In this document: piece after piece, positions 19,373-27,889 of the stretch
How positions within the stretch are numbered: the stretch's first letter is position 1
How the letters are laid out: every line of letters starts with the position of its first letter
DNA from: Herbaspirillum sp. SJZ107
GTDB taxonomy: Bacteria; Pseudomonadota; Gammaproteobacteria; Burkholderiales; Burkholderiaceae_D
Assembly (NCBI RefSeq): GCF_006715485.1
Contig: NZ_VFNH01000004.1
Coordinates: 434,001-498,000 of the forward strand
DNA: 64,000 bases
Reading direction: 5' to 3'
The notes under the pieces: model-generated
Seen by the model: only the letters and a program-made list of their open reading frames with translations
What the model was told of the DNA's origin: nothing
Databases searched by the model: none
Translations under genes and position numbers: made by a program

Positions 19373-20100
19373 TGCAGAAGACATTTTTCTGGCGCGGTAC
19401 CGTCGAATACGATGGGGCGCGTGGTGGCCGTGGCGTTGGTGCGATCCTTCAGCCCGTAGAACTGCATGCGGAGTTCCACCCGCCGGCTGGCTTCCTTGCT
19501 GTCCTTGGCATTGTTGAACGAGACACCGCCGGCAAGGAACAGGTCCCGCACCTGCCGCTTCTGATCCTGATCCAGCCCCGTAACCACAGAGTAGCGATCG
19601 TCCAGGATGGCGCACATGACCCATTCCGATCGCTGCAGGCTGAGATGGAGGTTGTACAGGTAGGAGCCGTCAGTGTCGGTGAAGCCTTCGATCAGAACCT
19701 GCTTGAACCACTTCCTGCCTTCCTCGCTGTTGGCGGCTTCGATCACGAGCGGCACCACGTTGCGCAGAGCCTGCTGTCCGGCAGGGCCCAGCTTGTAGTC
19801 GTTGTAGCCGAAGCGGCCGGCCTCGCCGAAGTTGATGCGGTTCTCCCGGCAATCCACCACGATGTCAAGGTTGCGCGCCCTGATCTTCAGCTGGTTGCAG
19901 AGCTTCGATATGTCGGCGGCTCTTGCCTTCTCGCCCTGTTCGGCGTCCGCAATCCGCTTCGTCATCATGGCCAGCGAGGCCACCATGACGATCAGGAAGA
20001 GGATCATCAGTGCGGTCATCAGGTCCGCATAGGAGATCCAGAACGGTTTCTCGCCTTCCGTTTTCGGGCGCTGGGGCGCCGCAGCTCGCATGCCGAACAT
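19369..20100 (-). CDS. zorB: ZorB, MotB/OmpA-like stator subunit of Zorya
   Basis: 243 aa. The short cytoplasmic N-terminus is followed by a transmembrane helix at ~27-46; Asp26 in SYADLMTALM is the expected proton-carrying residue, as in MotB. The periplasmic part has an OmpA/MotB peptidoglycan-binding fold (EGFTDTDG, then NLHLSLQRSEWV). ZorB surrounds the ZorA pentamer and anchors the motor to the cell wall. It starts 3 nt after the zorA stop and overlaps zorC by 4 nt. Confidence 0.95.
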   Translation of the reverse strand: MFGMRAAAPQRPKTEGEKPFWISYADLMTALMILFLIVMVASLAMMTKRIADAEQGEKARAADISKLCNQLKIRARNLDIVVDCRENRINFGEAGRFGYNDYKLGPAGQQALRNVVPLVIEAANSEEGRKWFKQVLIEGFTDTDGSYLYNLHLSLQRSEWVMCAILDDRYSVVTGLDQDQKRQVRDLFLAGGVSFNNAKDSKEASRRVELRMQFYGLKDRTNATATTRPIVFDGTAPEKCLLQ

Positions 20101-20103
20101 CGG

Positions 20104-22383
20104 TCAACCCTTCACGCGACGTGTCATGCCGAGCTGGTGACTCATATCTTCGAGCTTGTCGCCGATATCCTCGACGCCAGCGCTCAGCGATTCCACCGCA
20201 GTGGACAGCGAGGTATCCACGGCAGCAAACGTCTTGCTCAGCGCGCGGCTCACACCGTCCTGGAAAGAGTCGAAGCTCGTGCCCATGACGTCGCCGACCT
20301 TGCCGAGGAATTCCTCGGTTTCCGAATTCATGGCGTGAATCTGTTCGCTCAGACGTATCAGGTCATCGACCGCCTTGTGACGCAGTGCGGCTTCCTGCTG
20401 TGCCGATTCGACCAATGACTGCAGCACGAACACATTCTGCGCCGTGGCATCCCGATTGCTTCGATATTCCGAGACGATGCCGGACAGCTCTCGCATCGAC
20501 ACGGCGATTTCCGACGCTCCCGAGCGCAGACCGGAAACGGTATCCGCACTCGACTCGAGCAGGGCATGCACGCTGCCCCCTGCGGTATCGAAACGCTCGG
20601 CCGCGGAGCGCATCTTGTCGGCGCCGATCTGCATGCCCTGGATGCTGCGCTCGGTCTGGCCGGCAAGCGTGTCGATCGTGCCGCGCATGGCCTGGCGCTC
20701 CCGGTCCACGAGGTCGACCAGCGAGCCGACCTGGTCAGTCAGACTGCCCAGCATTCTCTCGGCCTCCGAACGGAACCGCTGAAGCGCCTCCTGCGCGTGC
20801 TCGTCCATGTCCTGGCGACGATGGTCGAGATTCGAGAACATCGCTTCGAGCCGTGTGTTCAACGCCACTGCGGCGTCCGAGACGCTCTGCATGCCGCTTT
20901 CCTGCGCACGTGCCAGCGATTTGCCCATGCCGTCGACCATTGTCTGCATCTGCTGGTCGAGCTGGCGAACGGTGGCGGCGATCTGCTCGATGGTTTCGCT
21001 CTGGCCGCGGCCGACGCTTTCCTGCATCTGCTGCACGAAGGCTTCCATCTGGTCGGTCATGCGCTGCTGACGCTGCTCGCCGTCGGCATACATGCGTTCG
21101 AGCTGCGCCGCGATTCTGCCGCCGGCCTCGACCCCCTGGCTGCCCATGCTCTCGACTGCAGCCTGCAGGGTCTGCACCATCTGATTCATGGAGCCGTGCA
21201 TCGCTTCCTGACTGCCATGCATGTCCTGAATGGTCTGCGCAAGCTGCTGCGACACAGCGTGGGTCGACGCTTCGCTTGCGCTGCGCATGTCGCTCACCAG
21301 GGCGGCAAAGCCGCTCTGCATCTGCTGCATCGAGGTGACGGATTGTTCGAGCATGCTCGACATGCCCTGGAACTGCTGTCCGAACGTACCCTCGAGCTTT
21401 GCCATGAATGCGACGAGGACATCGGACAGCATGTTCTCGACCATCTTCGACTGATCACCGGTAGCGGCCGACACCGAGTGGGCGATCTTCTCGAGCGGCG
21501 CCCGGAAGCTCGACTCGATGCTCTCGCTGATTCGCGAAGCCATGAGATCGCCCGACTCCTTGTAGCTGCCGGACAGCGTCTCCGCGAGCTTGAGGCTCTC
21601 TCGCACTTGGGTGTCGACGATGTTCGTGAGGAGCTCGCGCAGGTCGCTGATCATCGACTGGGCCAGCGTCCGCGTCTGGTCGGAGCTCTCGCGACTGCTG
21701 CGAACGAGATCGGCCAGGTATTCCTCGCCGACGCCGGCATCGAACAATCGGTCCACCGCCTCGGTCAGCTTCTCGAGACGTTCGTAGCAGATGCGCAGCC
21801 AGTGCTTCTCGAGGTGCGTGACCACCATGGCACTGACGATCGCGAAAAACGATCCGATGAAGGCGTACATGACGTCACGGATCAGCCCATTGACGCTCTG
21901 CTGCACCTGCTCGGGTGTCGTCGGGTCGAAACCCGACAGACCCAAGATCAGACCGCAGAAGGTTCCGATGATGCCGAGACCGGTGAGGATGCCGGGCAAA
22001 TGCCGGAAGTACTCGGTCATCAGGGGCGTGTCGACGATGCTCTGATGAGAGAAGTGATGCGAAGCGGGGACCGTGGCGCGGCTGCGCGATATGGCGCGCT
22101 CGCCATCTGCGTCCACATGCTGGTCGTGCAGCGTTTCCTGAAACTCGGCCCAGTTGTGGGCGAAGCGACTATTGCTGAAGACATCGTTCGCGGAGGTCCT
22201 GCGCACCGATGGCGGCCGCTCGCGCAGATCCGAGATCTGGCGGGTGCAGGTGTCGAGGTCGGCCAGAAGCCTGGCAGCCGGGTTCCGGTAACGGCGAACG
22301 AACTGGCCGAGCAGACAGAGAATGAGGAAGATTACGACCGCTGGCGCTATCAGCTTGCCGGGTTCGCTGAAAAACTGTGACAT
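20104..22383 (-). CDS. zorA: ZorA, MotA/TolQ-like motor subunit with long cytoplasmic tail
   Basis: 759 aa from ATG 22383 (MSQFFSEPGK); a longer frame upstream has no support. Transmembrane segments lie at ~11-29, ~130-150 (GILTGLGIIGTFCGLILGLS) and ~171-190, the MotA/ExbB arrangement. From ~200 to the end the protein is a very long alpha-helical tail rich in Gln, Met and Ser heptad-like repeats (MQQMQSGFAAL, MQTMVDGMGKSL). In Zorya this tail forms a cytoplasmic shaft that transmits the signal from the membrane motor. First gene of the operon; likely promoter and operator in the 328-nt upstream gap. Confidence 0.95.
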   Translation of the reverse strand: MSQFFSEPGKLIAPAVVIFLILCLLGQFVRRYRNPAARLLADLDTCTRQISDLRERPPSVRRTSANDVFSNSRFAHNWAEFQETLHDQHVDADGERAISRSRATVPASHHFSHQSIVDTPLMTEYFRHLPGILTGLGIIGTFCGLILGLSGFDPTTPEQVQQSVNGLIRDVMYAFIGSFFAIVSAMVVTHLEKHWLRICYERLEKLTEAVDRLFDAGVGEEYLADLVRSSRESSDQTRTLAQSMISDLRELLTNIVDTQVRESLKLAETLSGSYKESGDLMASRISESIESSFRAPLEKIAHSVSAATGDQSKMVENMLSDVLVAFMAKLEGTFGQQFQGMSSMLEQSVTSMQQMQSGFAALVSDMRSASEASTHAVSQQLAQTIQDMHGSQEAMHGSMNQMVQTLQAAVESMGSQGVEAGGRIAAQLERMYADGEQRQQRMTDQMEAFVQQMQESVGRGQSETIEQIAATVRQLDQQMQTMVDGMGKSLARAQESGMQSVSDAAVALNTRLEAMFSNLDHRRQDMDEHAQEALQRFRSEAERMLGSLTDQVGSLVDLVDRERQAMRGTIDTLAGQTERSIQGMQIGADKMRSAAERFDTAGGSVHALLESSADTVSGLRSGASEIAVSMRELSGIVSEYRSNRDATAQNVFVLQSLVESAQQEAALRHKAVDDLIRLSEQIHAMNSETEEFLGKVGDVMGTSFDSFQDGVSRALSKTFAAVDTSLSTAVESLSAGVEDIGDKLEDMSHQLGMTRRVKG

Positions 22384-22425
22384 GAGTTGTGGACGGTATT
22401 TATTGATTTTTGTATATTGATTGCT

Positions 22426-22444
22426 TGAGGATAACAATATCTCA
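22426..22444 (-). promoter_or_regulatory. imperfect palindrome and probable zorA promoter region
   Basis: The 328-nt gap between the SUKH gene and zorA has an AT-rich block just upstream of zorA. TGAGGATAACAATATCTCA is an imperfect inverted repeat. On the minus strand, ATTGTT followed 16 nt later by TATACA gives a plausible -35/-10 about 30 nt before ATG 22383. The rest of the gap (to 22711) shows no gene. Confidence 0.4.
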
Positions 22445-22664
22445 GGTCGGCATCTTTTACTTGAAGAATGCGTCGATGTCGAGCTCGAGCGACGTGCCGA
22501 CGCCACATCGGCAGGAGATTCGTGATTCGAGGATCATGGGAGCAGGGGCAGGGTCTGCTCCTGTTCACGCAGATCGGCTCCGTGCTGGAACGAGCTGATC
22601 AAGCAGAAGCCCGCTCGGACTCTTGCAAATTCATCTGCCGGCCACGCGTTGGAATGTAATGGCA

Positions 22665-22689
22665 CCTGTGCATGCCCTGACTGCACAGG
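22665..22689 (-). terminator. hairpin after the GTPase/ATPase/toxin operon
   Basis: CCTGTGCA (22665-22672) and TGCACAGG (22682-22689) form a perfect 8-bp stem with a 9-nt loop, 23 nt beyond the SUKH stop. There is no strong U-tract, so this is a candidate only. Confidence 0.4.
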
Positions 22690-22711
22690 CACCGATCCGT
22701 TCCTGACCGGT

Positions 22712-23122
22712 TCAGCCGCCGTGGAACAGCTGGTCGATCAGGAATGATTCGAAGCTGGCATCGAGCTTCCGCACAATTCCGCCGTTTGGTGTGGCCCAGA
22801 GAATGATCTGTTGTGCCTGGTTATCGTAGAGATAGTACTGACCGTCCCCCACATCGATCACAGGAACGGCATTTGCCGGATAAGCCGGATCACGGGACAA
22901 GTCGGCGTGGGCGTTCCCGACATTCAGGTAGTAGTTGTCCGGCACACCCAGGCCATAAATTTCCGAGGCGCCGTGCACAATGACACCGAAGGTCGAGAGG
23001 TAAAGCTTGTATTCCTGCGATAACCCGAATCCCAGCTTCGCCTCGAGCGCCTGGATGCTGCCTGCATTGGCCGGGCGGGTCTTCGCTCCCTTACGCTCGA
23101 CCAGTTCCTTCAGTTTTTCCAT
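22712..23122 (-). CDS. SMI1/KNR4 (SUKH) family immunity protein
   Basis: 136 aa from ATG 23122, whose A is shared with the TAA of the nuclease gene (TAATG), so translation is coupled. The sequence fits the SUKH fold: N-terminal helix, IQALEAKLGFGLSQEYKLYL with following LSTFG, a Tyr/Gly turn (EIYGLGVP), a central strand pair (VPVIDVGDGQYYLYD) and a final SFESFLIDQLF helix. SUKH proteins neutralise nuclease toxins, commonly HNH/LHH types, by direct binding. Its place immediately after the LHH toxin makes it the cognate antidote with good confidence. Confidence 0.88.
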   Translation of the reverse strand: MEKLKELVERKGAKTRPANAGSIQALEAKLGFGLSQEYKLYLSTFGVIVHGASEIYGLGVPDNYYLNVGNAHADLSRDPAYPANAVPVIDVGDGQYYLYDNQAQQIILWATPNGGIVRKLDASFESFLIDQLFHGG

Positions 23123-23727
23123 TACGTGTTTCCTTCCAGACGCTGATTTTCGACCTGCTGCGCACGCGCTTTCCAATAGTCTTCGCGCTCTCTGCCAAAG
23201 TCGGCGCGGTCGATTTCCGATTCCTTCAGCTTGTTGTGCAGGATATTATCGTTGCCGTTACTGCGGTGCTCGGCGCCAGTCAGTTCCGCAAGCGGGGAAT
23301 CCGGCTTCTGGCCGATGTGGTGCAGCTCGATCTTGTTGCCGTCCGCATCCAGCGGTGGTCTGCCAGCTTTCATCCGGTCGAGGTTCGATTCACCGAACAC
23401 GCCGTCGGTTTTATCGTAGTCGATATCCGTACGGATCAGAGCGTCCTTGCCGTTGACTTCGGTCGCCTCGAGACCAGCTTTCTCGTAGATGCCCGCTTCG
23501 GCCTCGCTGTCGATGGCATCCAGGATGGTGTCGGGATACCCGTCGGCTTGGAGACGCTCTCGTGTTTCGTCGCTCAGAGGAGCCAGTTTTTCTCTGTTCT
23601 CCTGCGTCAGGCCGAATGGCTTGTCCAGTTCGGCGAGGTCCATGGTCCTGCCCGGCATATCGCGGGCCAGCAACGCAAGCTGGCAGGTTGCTTCCAGCCG
23701 ACTGATGGGAAAGATTTCGATCTTCAC
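23122..23727 (-). CDS. LHH-family (HNH/EndoVII superfamily) nuclease toxin
   Basis: 201 aa from GTG 23727, which overlaps the stop of the upstream ATPase (GTGA). The C-terminal half has the LHH signature: NLDRMKAGRPPLDADG, then ELHHIGQ, DSPLAELTGAEH, NILHNKL and EREDYWKARA. This is the metal-dependent endonuclease domain found at the tips of polymorphic toxins. The N-terminal ~90 residues are short and carry no signal peptide, PAAR, VgrG, RHS or other export domain. It is encoded inside a GTPase/ATPase operon and followed by SUKH immunity. Toxin activity on DNA is well supported by family. Its being the effector of the operon is inferred from translational coupling. Confidence 0.88.
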   Translation of the reverse strand: MKIEIFPISRLEATCQLALLARDMPGRTMDLAELDKPFGLTQENREKLAPLSDETRERLQADGYPDTILDAIDSEAEAGIYEKAGLEATEVNGKDALIRTDIDYDKTDGVFGESNLDRMKAGRPPLDADGNKIELHHIGQKPDSPLAELTGAEHRSNGNDNILHNKLKESEIDRADFGREREDYWKARAQQVENQRLEGNT

Positions 23728-26700
23728 AACGCATTCCTTGTCTTGATGGCGGCGTGCCAGGCAGAATAGATGTCCATGTTCTCTTTTTTCTGAACGCTGA
23801 AGTCCTTCATGAGGCAATGTCTTGCAGCAAGGCGCAACGGGGAGGTCAGGCTGACGGCGCAATCGGCCAGCAGCGCGTCCAGGTGCAGATCCAGCTGCGG
23901 ATAGCTTGCTGCTGTCAGGACAAGCTGCTGCACGCGGGACCGGCAACCGAGCATATCGACCACGACGCGCGCGGTGTATTCGAAGGCCTGCTCCTGGCAG
24001 AGGAAGGGTACTTGCCCCTGCCTGACCGCATTGATGGCGTCGAGCAGCGCGATCTTGCTTGTCGCCAGTAGCGGATGCGTGCGCAGTGCCGTCTCCATCA
24101 GGTCCAGGTCCGGGGTGGTTTCCTCCGCCACACGCCCTGCCAGAACAAGGTGCAGAACGTGGCGGTTGAGCGTCTTGCTGCTGGCGCCGTCGCGTTTCGA
24201 GGGCGTGTAGGCATAAGGCTGCTCGGTCCCGGTGAACTTCTTCACCTGGCACAACACTGGCTCGAGCCAGTCGTTCTGGTAGACGATGGCCACCCCCCTG
24301 GGGAGGCGCGCAATCTCGTCGAGCTGGTCGTCGCGCAGGGCGGCCGACTTGCCGATCAGGCGCCGGTCCGTCTCTTCCGGCAGGCGCATGATGATCTTGG
24401 TGTTCGTGTTGCGGATTGCCGCGATGTCGACCGCATTCGGGGACTGGTCGACGATGAAGAAGCCTTCGCCGAAGGTGCGCATTTCTGCGATCGCATTGGT
24501 CAGCATTTCCACGGACTTGCCAGCCAGGTCGGCTCCCTCGGCCCCGCCGTCGCTCTGGCTGCGCCTGAGCAGGTGATGCGCTTCCTCGAGTACGGTGACG
24601 TGGCGCAGCGGCAGGTTCATGCCGCCCTGGGCCATCCGGTATTCGCCGAGGCGCATCACCAGGATGCCCATGATCAGGGACTTGGTTTCCGCGGATCCGA
24701 CCCGGCTGAGGTCGACGATCGCCGGGCTGTCGAACAGCACGCGGCTGTCGATTTCGTCGGCGCAGAAGATCTGTCCGTTCAGGCCGTTGGTCAGGGATCC
24801 GATCCGGGTCGCGAGCGAGCCGATGTAGTTGCCCTTGACTTCTTCGGAATAGACCGATCCGTTGATCACCTGTTCGAGCGTGACCAGAAGGTCACTGAAG
24901 GACGGAAACAGTCCGTCGCAGTGCGTGTTCACCGACAGTTCTAGGTCCCATCCGCACTGTTCGTAAGCCAGCAGGATCGCTTCCTTGAGCACTGCCGGCA
25001 TGGCCGCGTACATGGGCCAGCAGACGTTGAAGATCTCGACCAGGCGGTCCACATGCTCGAGTACATGAACGGCGGACGGGAAGTGGAAGGGGTTGATCCT
25101 CAGTAGCTCGCTATGAGCCGGGTGCGTTCCGAACACCCGGACGTCCGTACGATGGCCGAACACGTGCTTGTACTCTCCCTTTGCCGGTTCGATGACCAGA
25201 AAGGGTATCCCCGCCGCATCGATCTGGTCGAGCATTCCGTAGACCGTGTTGCTCTTGCCGGCGCCGGTGGAACCGCTCACGAAAACGTGGCCGGACAGCT
25301 GGTCGAGTCCGAGGTCGATCTCCTGGGGAAGGTTTTCCCACAGGTGGCGGATCTGGCCGAGGACGAGCTTGCGGACGCCAGTTTTCGCTTCGGTTCCGCC
25401 GTCCAGGCGCTGCACCTTGCGTCCGAATGCCTGGGTTTCCATGACTGCGACCGTCGACGTCGAGCGGCGCGGCAAGCTCAGCTGAATGGCCAGTTCCTTG
25501 CCCGAGACCAGGGTAGCCGGGGTGAGGAAGGAGATCGGCAGGCGCTTCGAGAAGCCGTGTTGCAGGGGCGGGTGGCTGAGCGTGCCCAGCCAGTCGAGGA
25601 CGGCCGACTTCCTGGCCGAATTCCAGGTGGTCAGCGCAAAGTCTTCGTGGCTCGAATTGTTACCGCGGATGAGGCCCAGGAAGATGCTTGCCAGCGCTTC
25701 GGACGAGGCGGTGCTGTCGCCGATGAAGTAGGCGGCGGAGTTCCAGCCACCATAGGTTTTCGCCTCGTCGATGCGTTTCAGGTGATGGTCGATCTTGCCC
25801 AGCAGCTGTTCGATACTCTTGTCGGTGGTCTCGATCGAGATCTGGCGGTTTGCTCCTGTGGTCCGGTTCGAGGAGCGGGAATCGGTGCTGCCGGTAGTCG
25901 AGGTCGTCGACGTGGTCTTTCCGGTCGACGTGCCTTGGGAAACGGTCTCGCTGTCGTTGCGGCTTTCCGCGCGGGATTCAGTGGTGCCGGTCGTGCGCGA
26001 TTTGTCGAATGCGGTGCCGAGGACCGATCCGGCGGCCTGGGCGCCGATCATGGCCCCGGCCGGGCCGCCCAGGAGTGCGCCCGCCACGCCGCCGAGCACG
26101 GTGCCGGCGATGGTCGCCGTCTTGGCGGCCCCGGTCTTGCCGCTGACGGACTCGGACGTGCCCTTGGTGACGGTCGTCGACGTGCCCGAGGTACGTGCCT
26201 GGCTGTGGGTCTCGGTCATGGCCAGGCTTTCGCCGAGCGACTCGCTCAGGCTCTGGCTGAGGCTCAGGCCAACGCTCTCGCTTTCCTGTTCGCCGAATGT
26301 GAGGTTCAGCTTGAGGAGAGGGGACAGTTGCGTCGCGACCTGCTCGTAGCCGATGCGGATCTGCTCCAGGTTCTGCGAGGACACCGGCTCGGCCAGGATC
26401 AGCGCCTGGTAGGTGCGCCGTTCGGCTGCGTCGATGAAGCGCTCCAGGCCCTGCATGAAATGATCGCGGTTGTCCGTGGACAGTGCCGGTACACCGGTGA
26501 CGGCTGTGATGCTGGCGGCGGGATTGGCTTTTTCGGCCAGCATCCTGTCGAACAGTTCGTCGGCCTCGCGCGCCCCCAGGGGCAGCAGCGAACTGCCGGA
26601 AAAATGCCCCTTGAAGGTCTCGACCAGCAGTTCGCCGGAGCTCTGGCCCAGCGCCTTGCCGGGCTCGCCCCGGGTGCCTATGTAAAGCTCGGTCTCGCGA

Positions 26701-27005
26701 CCGTCGGAACGCAGGAACAGGAACACCGAGTAGCCGGCTGCTCCCAGCGCGGTATAGGCAGCTGTGGTGCTTTCGAGTACCGACTGCTTGTTGCCCTGGA
26801 CGATGCGCTCGACCCGGAACAGTCGCAGGTCGCTCGAGCGGCGGAAGGGCAGGGCGGCGCCCGCGAGAGGCTGGACCGCGTAGTCCTGCAGCTCGGCGAG
26901 ATAACTGCGGTTGATCAGCGCGCGCCCGGCCTCCAGGGTCAGCATCGCGTTCTTGCGAATCTCTCCCGCAGTGCGGGGTGTGAGGTTCATTCCGGTCATC
27001 TTCAC
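23724..27005 (-). CDS. HerA/FtsK-type (DUF87-like) ATPase with Ser/Thr-rich glycine-zipper insert
   Basis: 1093 aa. Residues ~1-240 form an N-terminal alpha/beta domain. Residues ~245-390 are a low-complexity Ser/Thr/Glu-rich stretch (SLSQSLSESLGES) containing a glycine zipper at ~305-340 (GGVAGALLGGPAGAMIGAQ) able to sit in a membrane. The motor follows: Walker A SGSTGAGKSNT (~586-596), Walker B VTVLEEAHHLL (~813), and EMRTFGEGFFIVDQSPNAVD, a HerA-type arginine/sensor region. HerA-like ATPases form hexameric rings that pump DNA or proteins. It overlaps the tail-anchored gene (ATGA) and the nuclease gene (GTGA). Role unknown; a ring or pore that loads or exports the nuclease is one hypothesis. 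Confidence 0.85.
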   Translation of the reverse strand: MKMTGMNLTPRTAGEIRKNAMLTLEAGRALINRSYLAELQDYAVQPLAGAALPFRRSSDLRLFRVERIVQGNKQSVLESTTAAYTALGAAGYSVFLFLRSDGRETELYIGTRGEPGKALGQSSGELLVETFKGHFSGSSLLPLGAREADELFDRMLAEKANPAASITAVTGVPALSTDNRDHFMQGLERFIDAAERRTYQALILAEPVSSQNLEQIRIGYEQVATQLSPLLKLNLTFGEQESESVGLSLSQSLSESLGESLAMTETHSQARTSGTSTTVTKGTSESVSGKTGAAKTATIAGTVLGGVAGALLGGPAGAMIGAQAAGSVLGTAFDKSRTTGTTESRAESRNDSETVSQGTSTGKTTSTTSTTGSTDSRSSNRTTGANRQISIETTDKSIEQLLGKIDHHLKRIDEAKTYGGWNSAAYFIGDSTASSEALASIFLGLIRGNNSSHEDFALTTWNSARKSAVLDWLGTLSHPPLQHGFSKRLPISFLTPATLVSGKELAIQLSLPRRSTSTVAVMETQAFGRKVQRLDGGTEAKTGVRKLVLGQIRHLWENLPQEIDLGLDQLSGHVFVSGSTGAGKSNTVYGMLDQIDAAGIPFLVIEPAKGEYKHVFGHRTDVRVFGTHPAHSELLRINPFHFPSAVHVLEHVDRLVEIFNVCWPMYAAMPAVLKEAILLAYEQCGWDLELSVNTHCDGLFPSFSDLLVTLEQVINGSVYSEEVKGNYIGSLATRIGSLTNGLNGQIFCADEIDSRVLFDSPAIVDLSRVGSAETKSLIMGILVMRLGEYRMAQGGMNLPLRHVTVLEEAHHLLRRSQSDGGAEGADLAGKSVEMLTNAIAEMRTFGEGFFIVDQSPNAVDIAAIRNTNTKIIMRLPEETDRRLIGKSAALRDDQLDEIARLPRGVAIVYQNDWLEPVLCQVKKFTGTEQPYAYTPSKRDGASSKTLNRHVLHLVLAGRVAEETTPDLDLMETALRTHPLLATSKIALLDAINAVRQGQVPFLCQEQAFEYTARVVVDMLGCRSRVQQLVLTAASYPQLDLHLDALLADCAVSLTSPLRLAARHCLMKDFSVQKKENMDIYSAWHAAIKTRNAL

Positions 27006-27889
27006 TTCCTCATCGCGAGCAGGACGATGACGACGATGGCCACGGCACCGCCGACCAGCAGTGCGGCGCGCATGGCAGGGGACAGGCCTGGCTGGCCGGT
27101 CGGCGTGGAGGTACGGTGCGGCTGCTGCGGTGCGCGTGCCTGCGCACCCGAAGGCCTGGGGGCGGGACGCGGTGCTGCCGCTGGCCTGGCTGGCGGTGCC
27201 GCTTTCACGGGCGCCTGCTGGCGCAGGTGCTCGCGCACCTCGATCAGGTGCAGGAAGCGCTCTTCGGCGAAGTTAGTGTCGAGGAAGACCACCTGCGTGC
27301 CGTAATATTCCTGCGTCCATTGTGTCCGATCACGTTCGATGCCACGCGCAAATGCCTTCTCGGCGTAGGGCTCGAACAGGCCGGGCACGCTGGCCTTTGT
27401 CCAGGCCATTGCGTTTCGCAGGTCGAGTGCGTCGAGTCGGCTGTTTTCCAGCTCGACGATCAATGCGGTCTGCAAGGTCGACAGATCGCCTTCCTCGACA
27501 AATTTCCTCAGGTTGCTGGAAGGCGTGTAGCTGGTGTCGGTTCCGGGGGGCATATCGTCGCTCGTGTTCTGTGGTTTCGGCATGAAGCCTCTGCGTCCGT
27601 CCTGGCGGAACAGCTCGCGCACCCGGATCAGGTGCTCAAGGCGTTCGCGTGAGAAGTTTCTTCGGGCATGCCATATCTGCTTGCTGAAGTACTGAACGTT
27701 CCAGCGCAGCGGCGCCGAATCGATCGCATCTGCCTCATCCTTGGTGGCGTAAGGGGCGAACAGGACCGGATTGGAAGACTCCAGATCCTCAAGCAAGTCC
27801 TGCAGCGCGGTCGTATCGCTTTCCGTACTCTTGATGGCGTCCAGGAAGGACTTGCGGACCTCTAGCAGGTGATCGTTTTCAGTCGTCAT
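27002..27889 (-). CDS. tail-anchored membrane protein with a duplicated domain
   Basis: 295 aa. Two copies of a ~90-residue helical module are visible (~5-98 and ~128-228). Each has a hydrophobic-PYA-K motif (LFAPYATK / LFEPYAEK), an aromatic Y-Q pair (YFSKQ / YYGTQ), then NF--ER--HLI-VRE---RQ. A Pro/Ala-rich linker (~230-265) leads to a single C-terminal transmembrane helix (AALLVGGAVAIVVIVLLAM) with only RK after it, so the protein is a tail-anchored cytoplasmic adaptor. It overlaps the large GTPase gene by 11 nt and the ATPase gene by 4 nt. No known family recognised. It probably tethers the GTPases and/or ATPase to the inner membrane. Confidence 0.75.
   Translation of the reverse strand: MTTENDHLLEVRKSFLDAIKSTESDTTALQDLLEDLESSNPVLFAPYATKDEADAIDSAPLRWNVQYFSKQIWHARRNFSRERLEHLIRVRELFRQDGRRGFMPKPQNTSDDMPPGTDTSYTPSSNLRKFVEEGDLSTLQTALIVELENSRLDALDLRNAMAWTKASVPGLFEPYAEKAFARGIERDRTQWTQEYYGTQVVFLDTNFAEERFLHLIEVREHLRQQAPVKAAPPARPAAAPRPAPRPSGAQARAPQQPHRTSTPTGQPGLSPAMRAALLVGGAVAIVVIVLLAMRK

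Noticed and set aside
14391..22383. Type II Zorya
   Set aside because: ZorC and ZorD are present and there is no ZorE.
22712..23727. Contact-dependent inhibition or T6SS effector cassette
   Set aside because: No CdiA, RHS, VgrG, PAAR or export domain nearby; the toxin is coupled to an ATPase instead.
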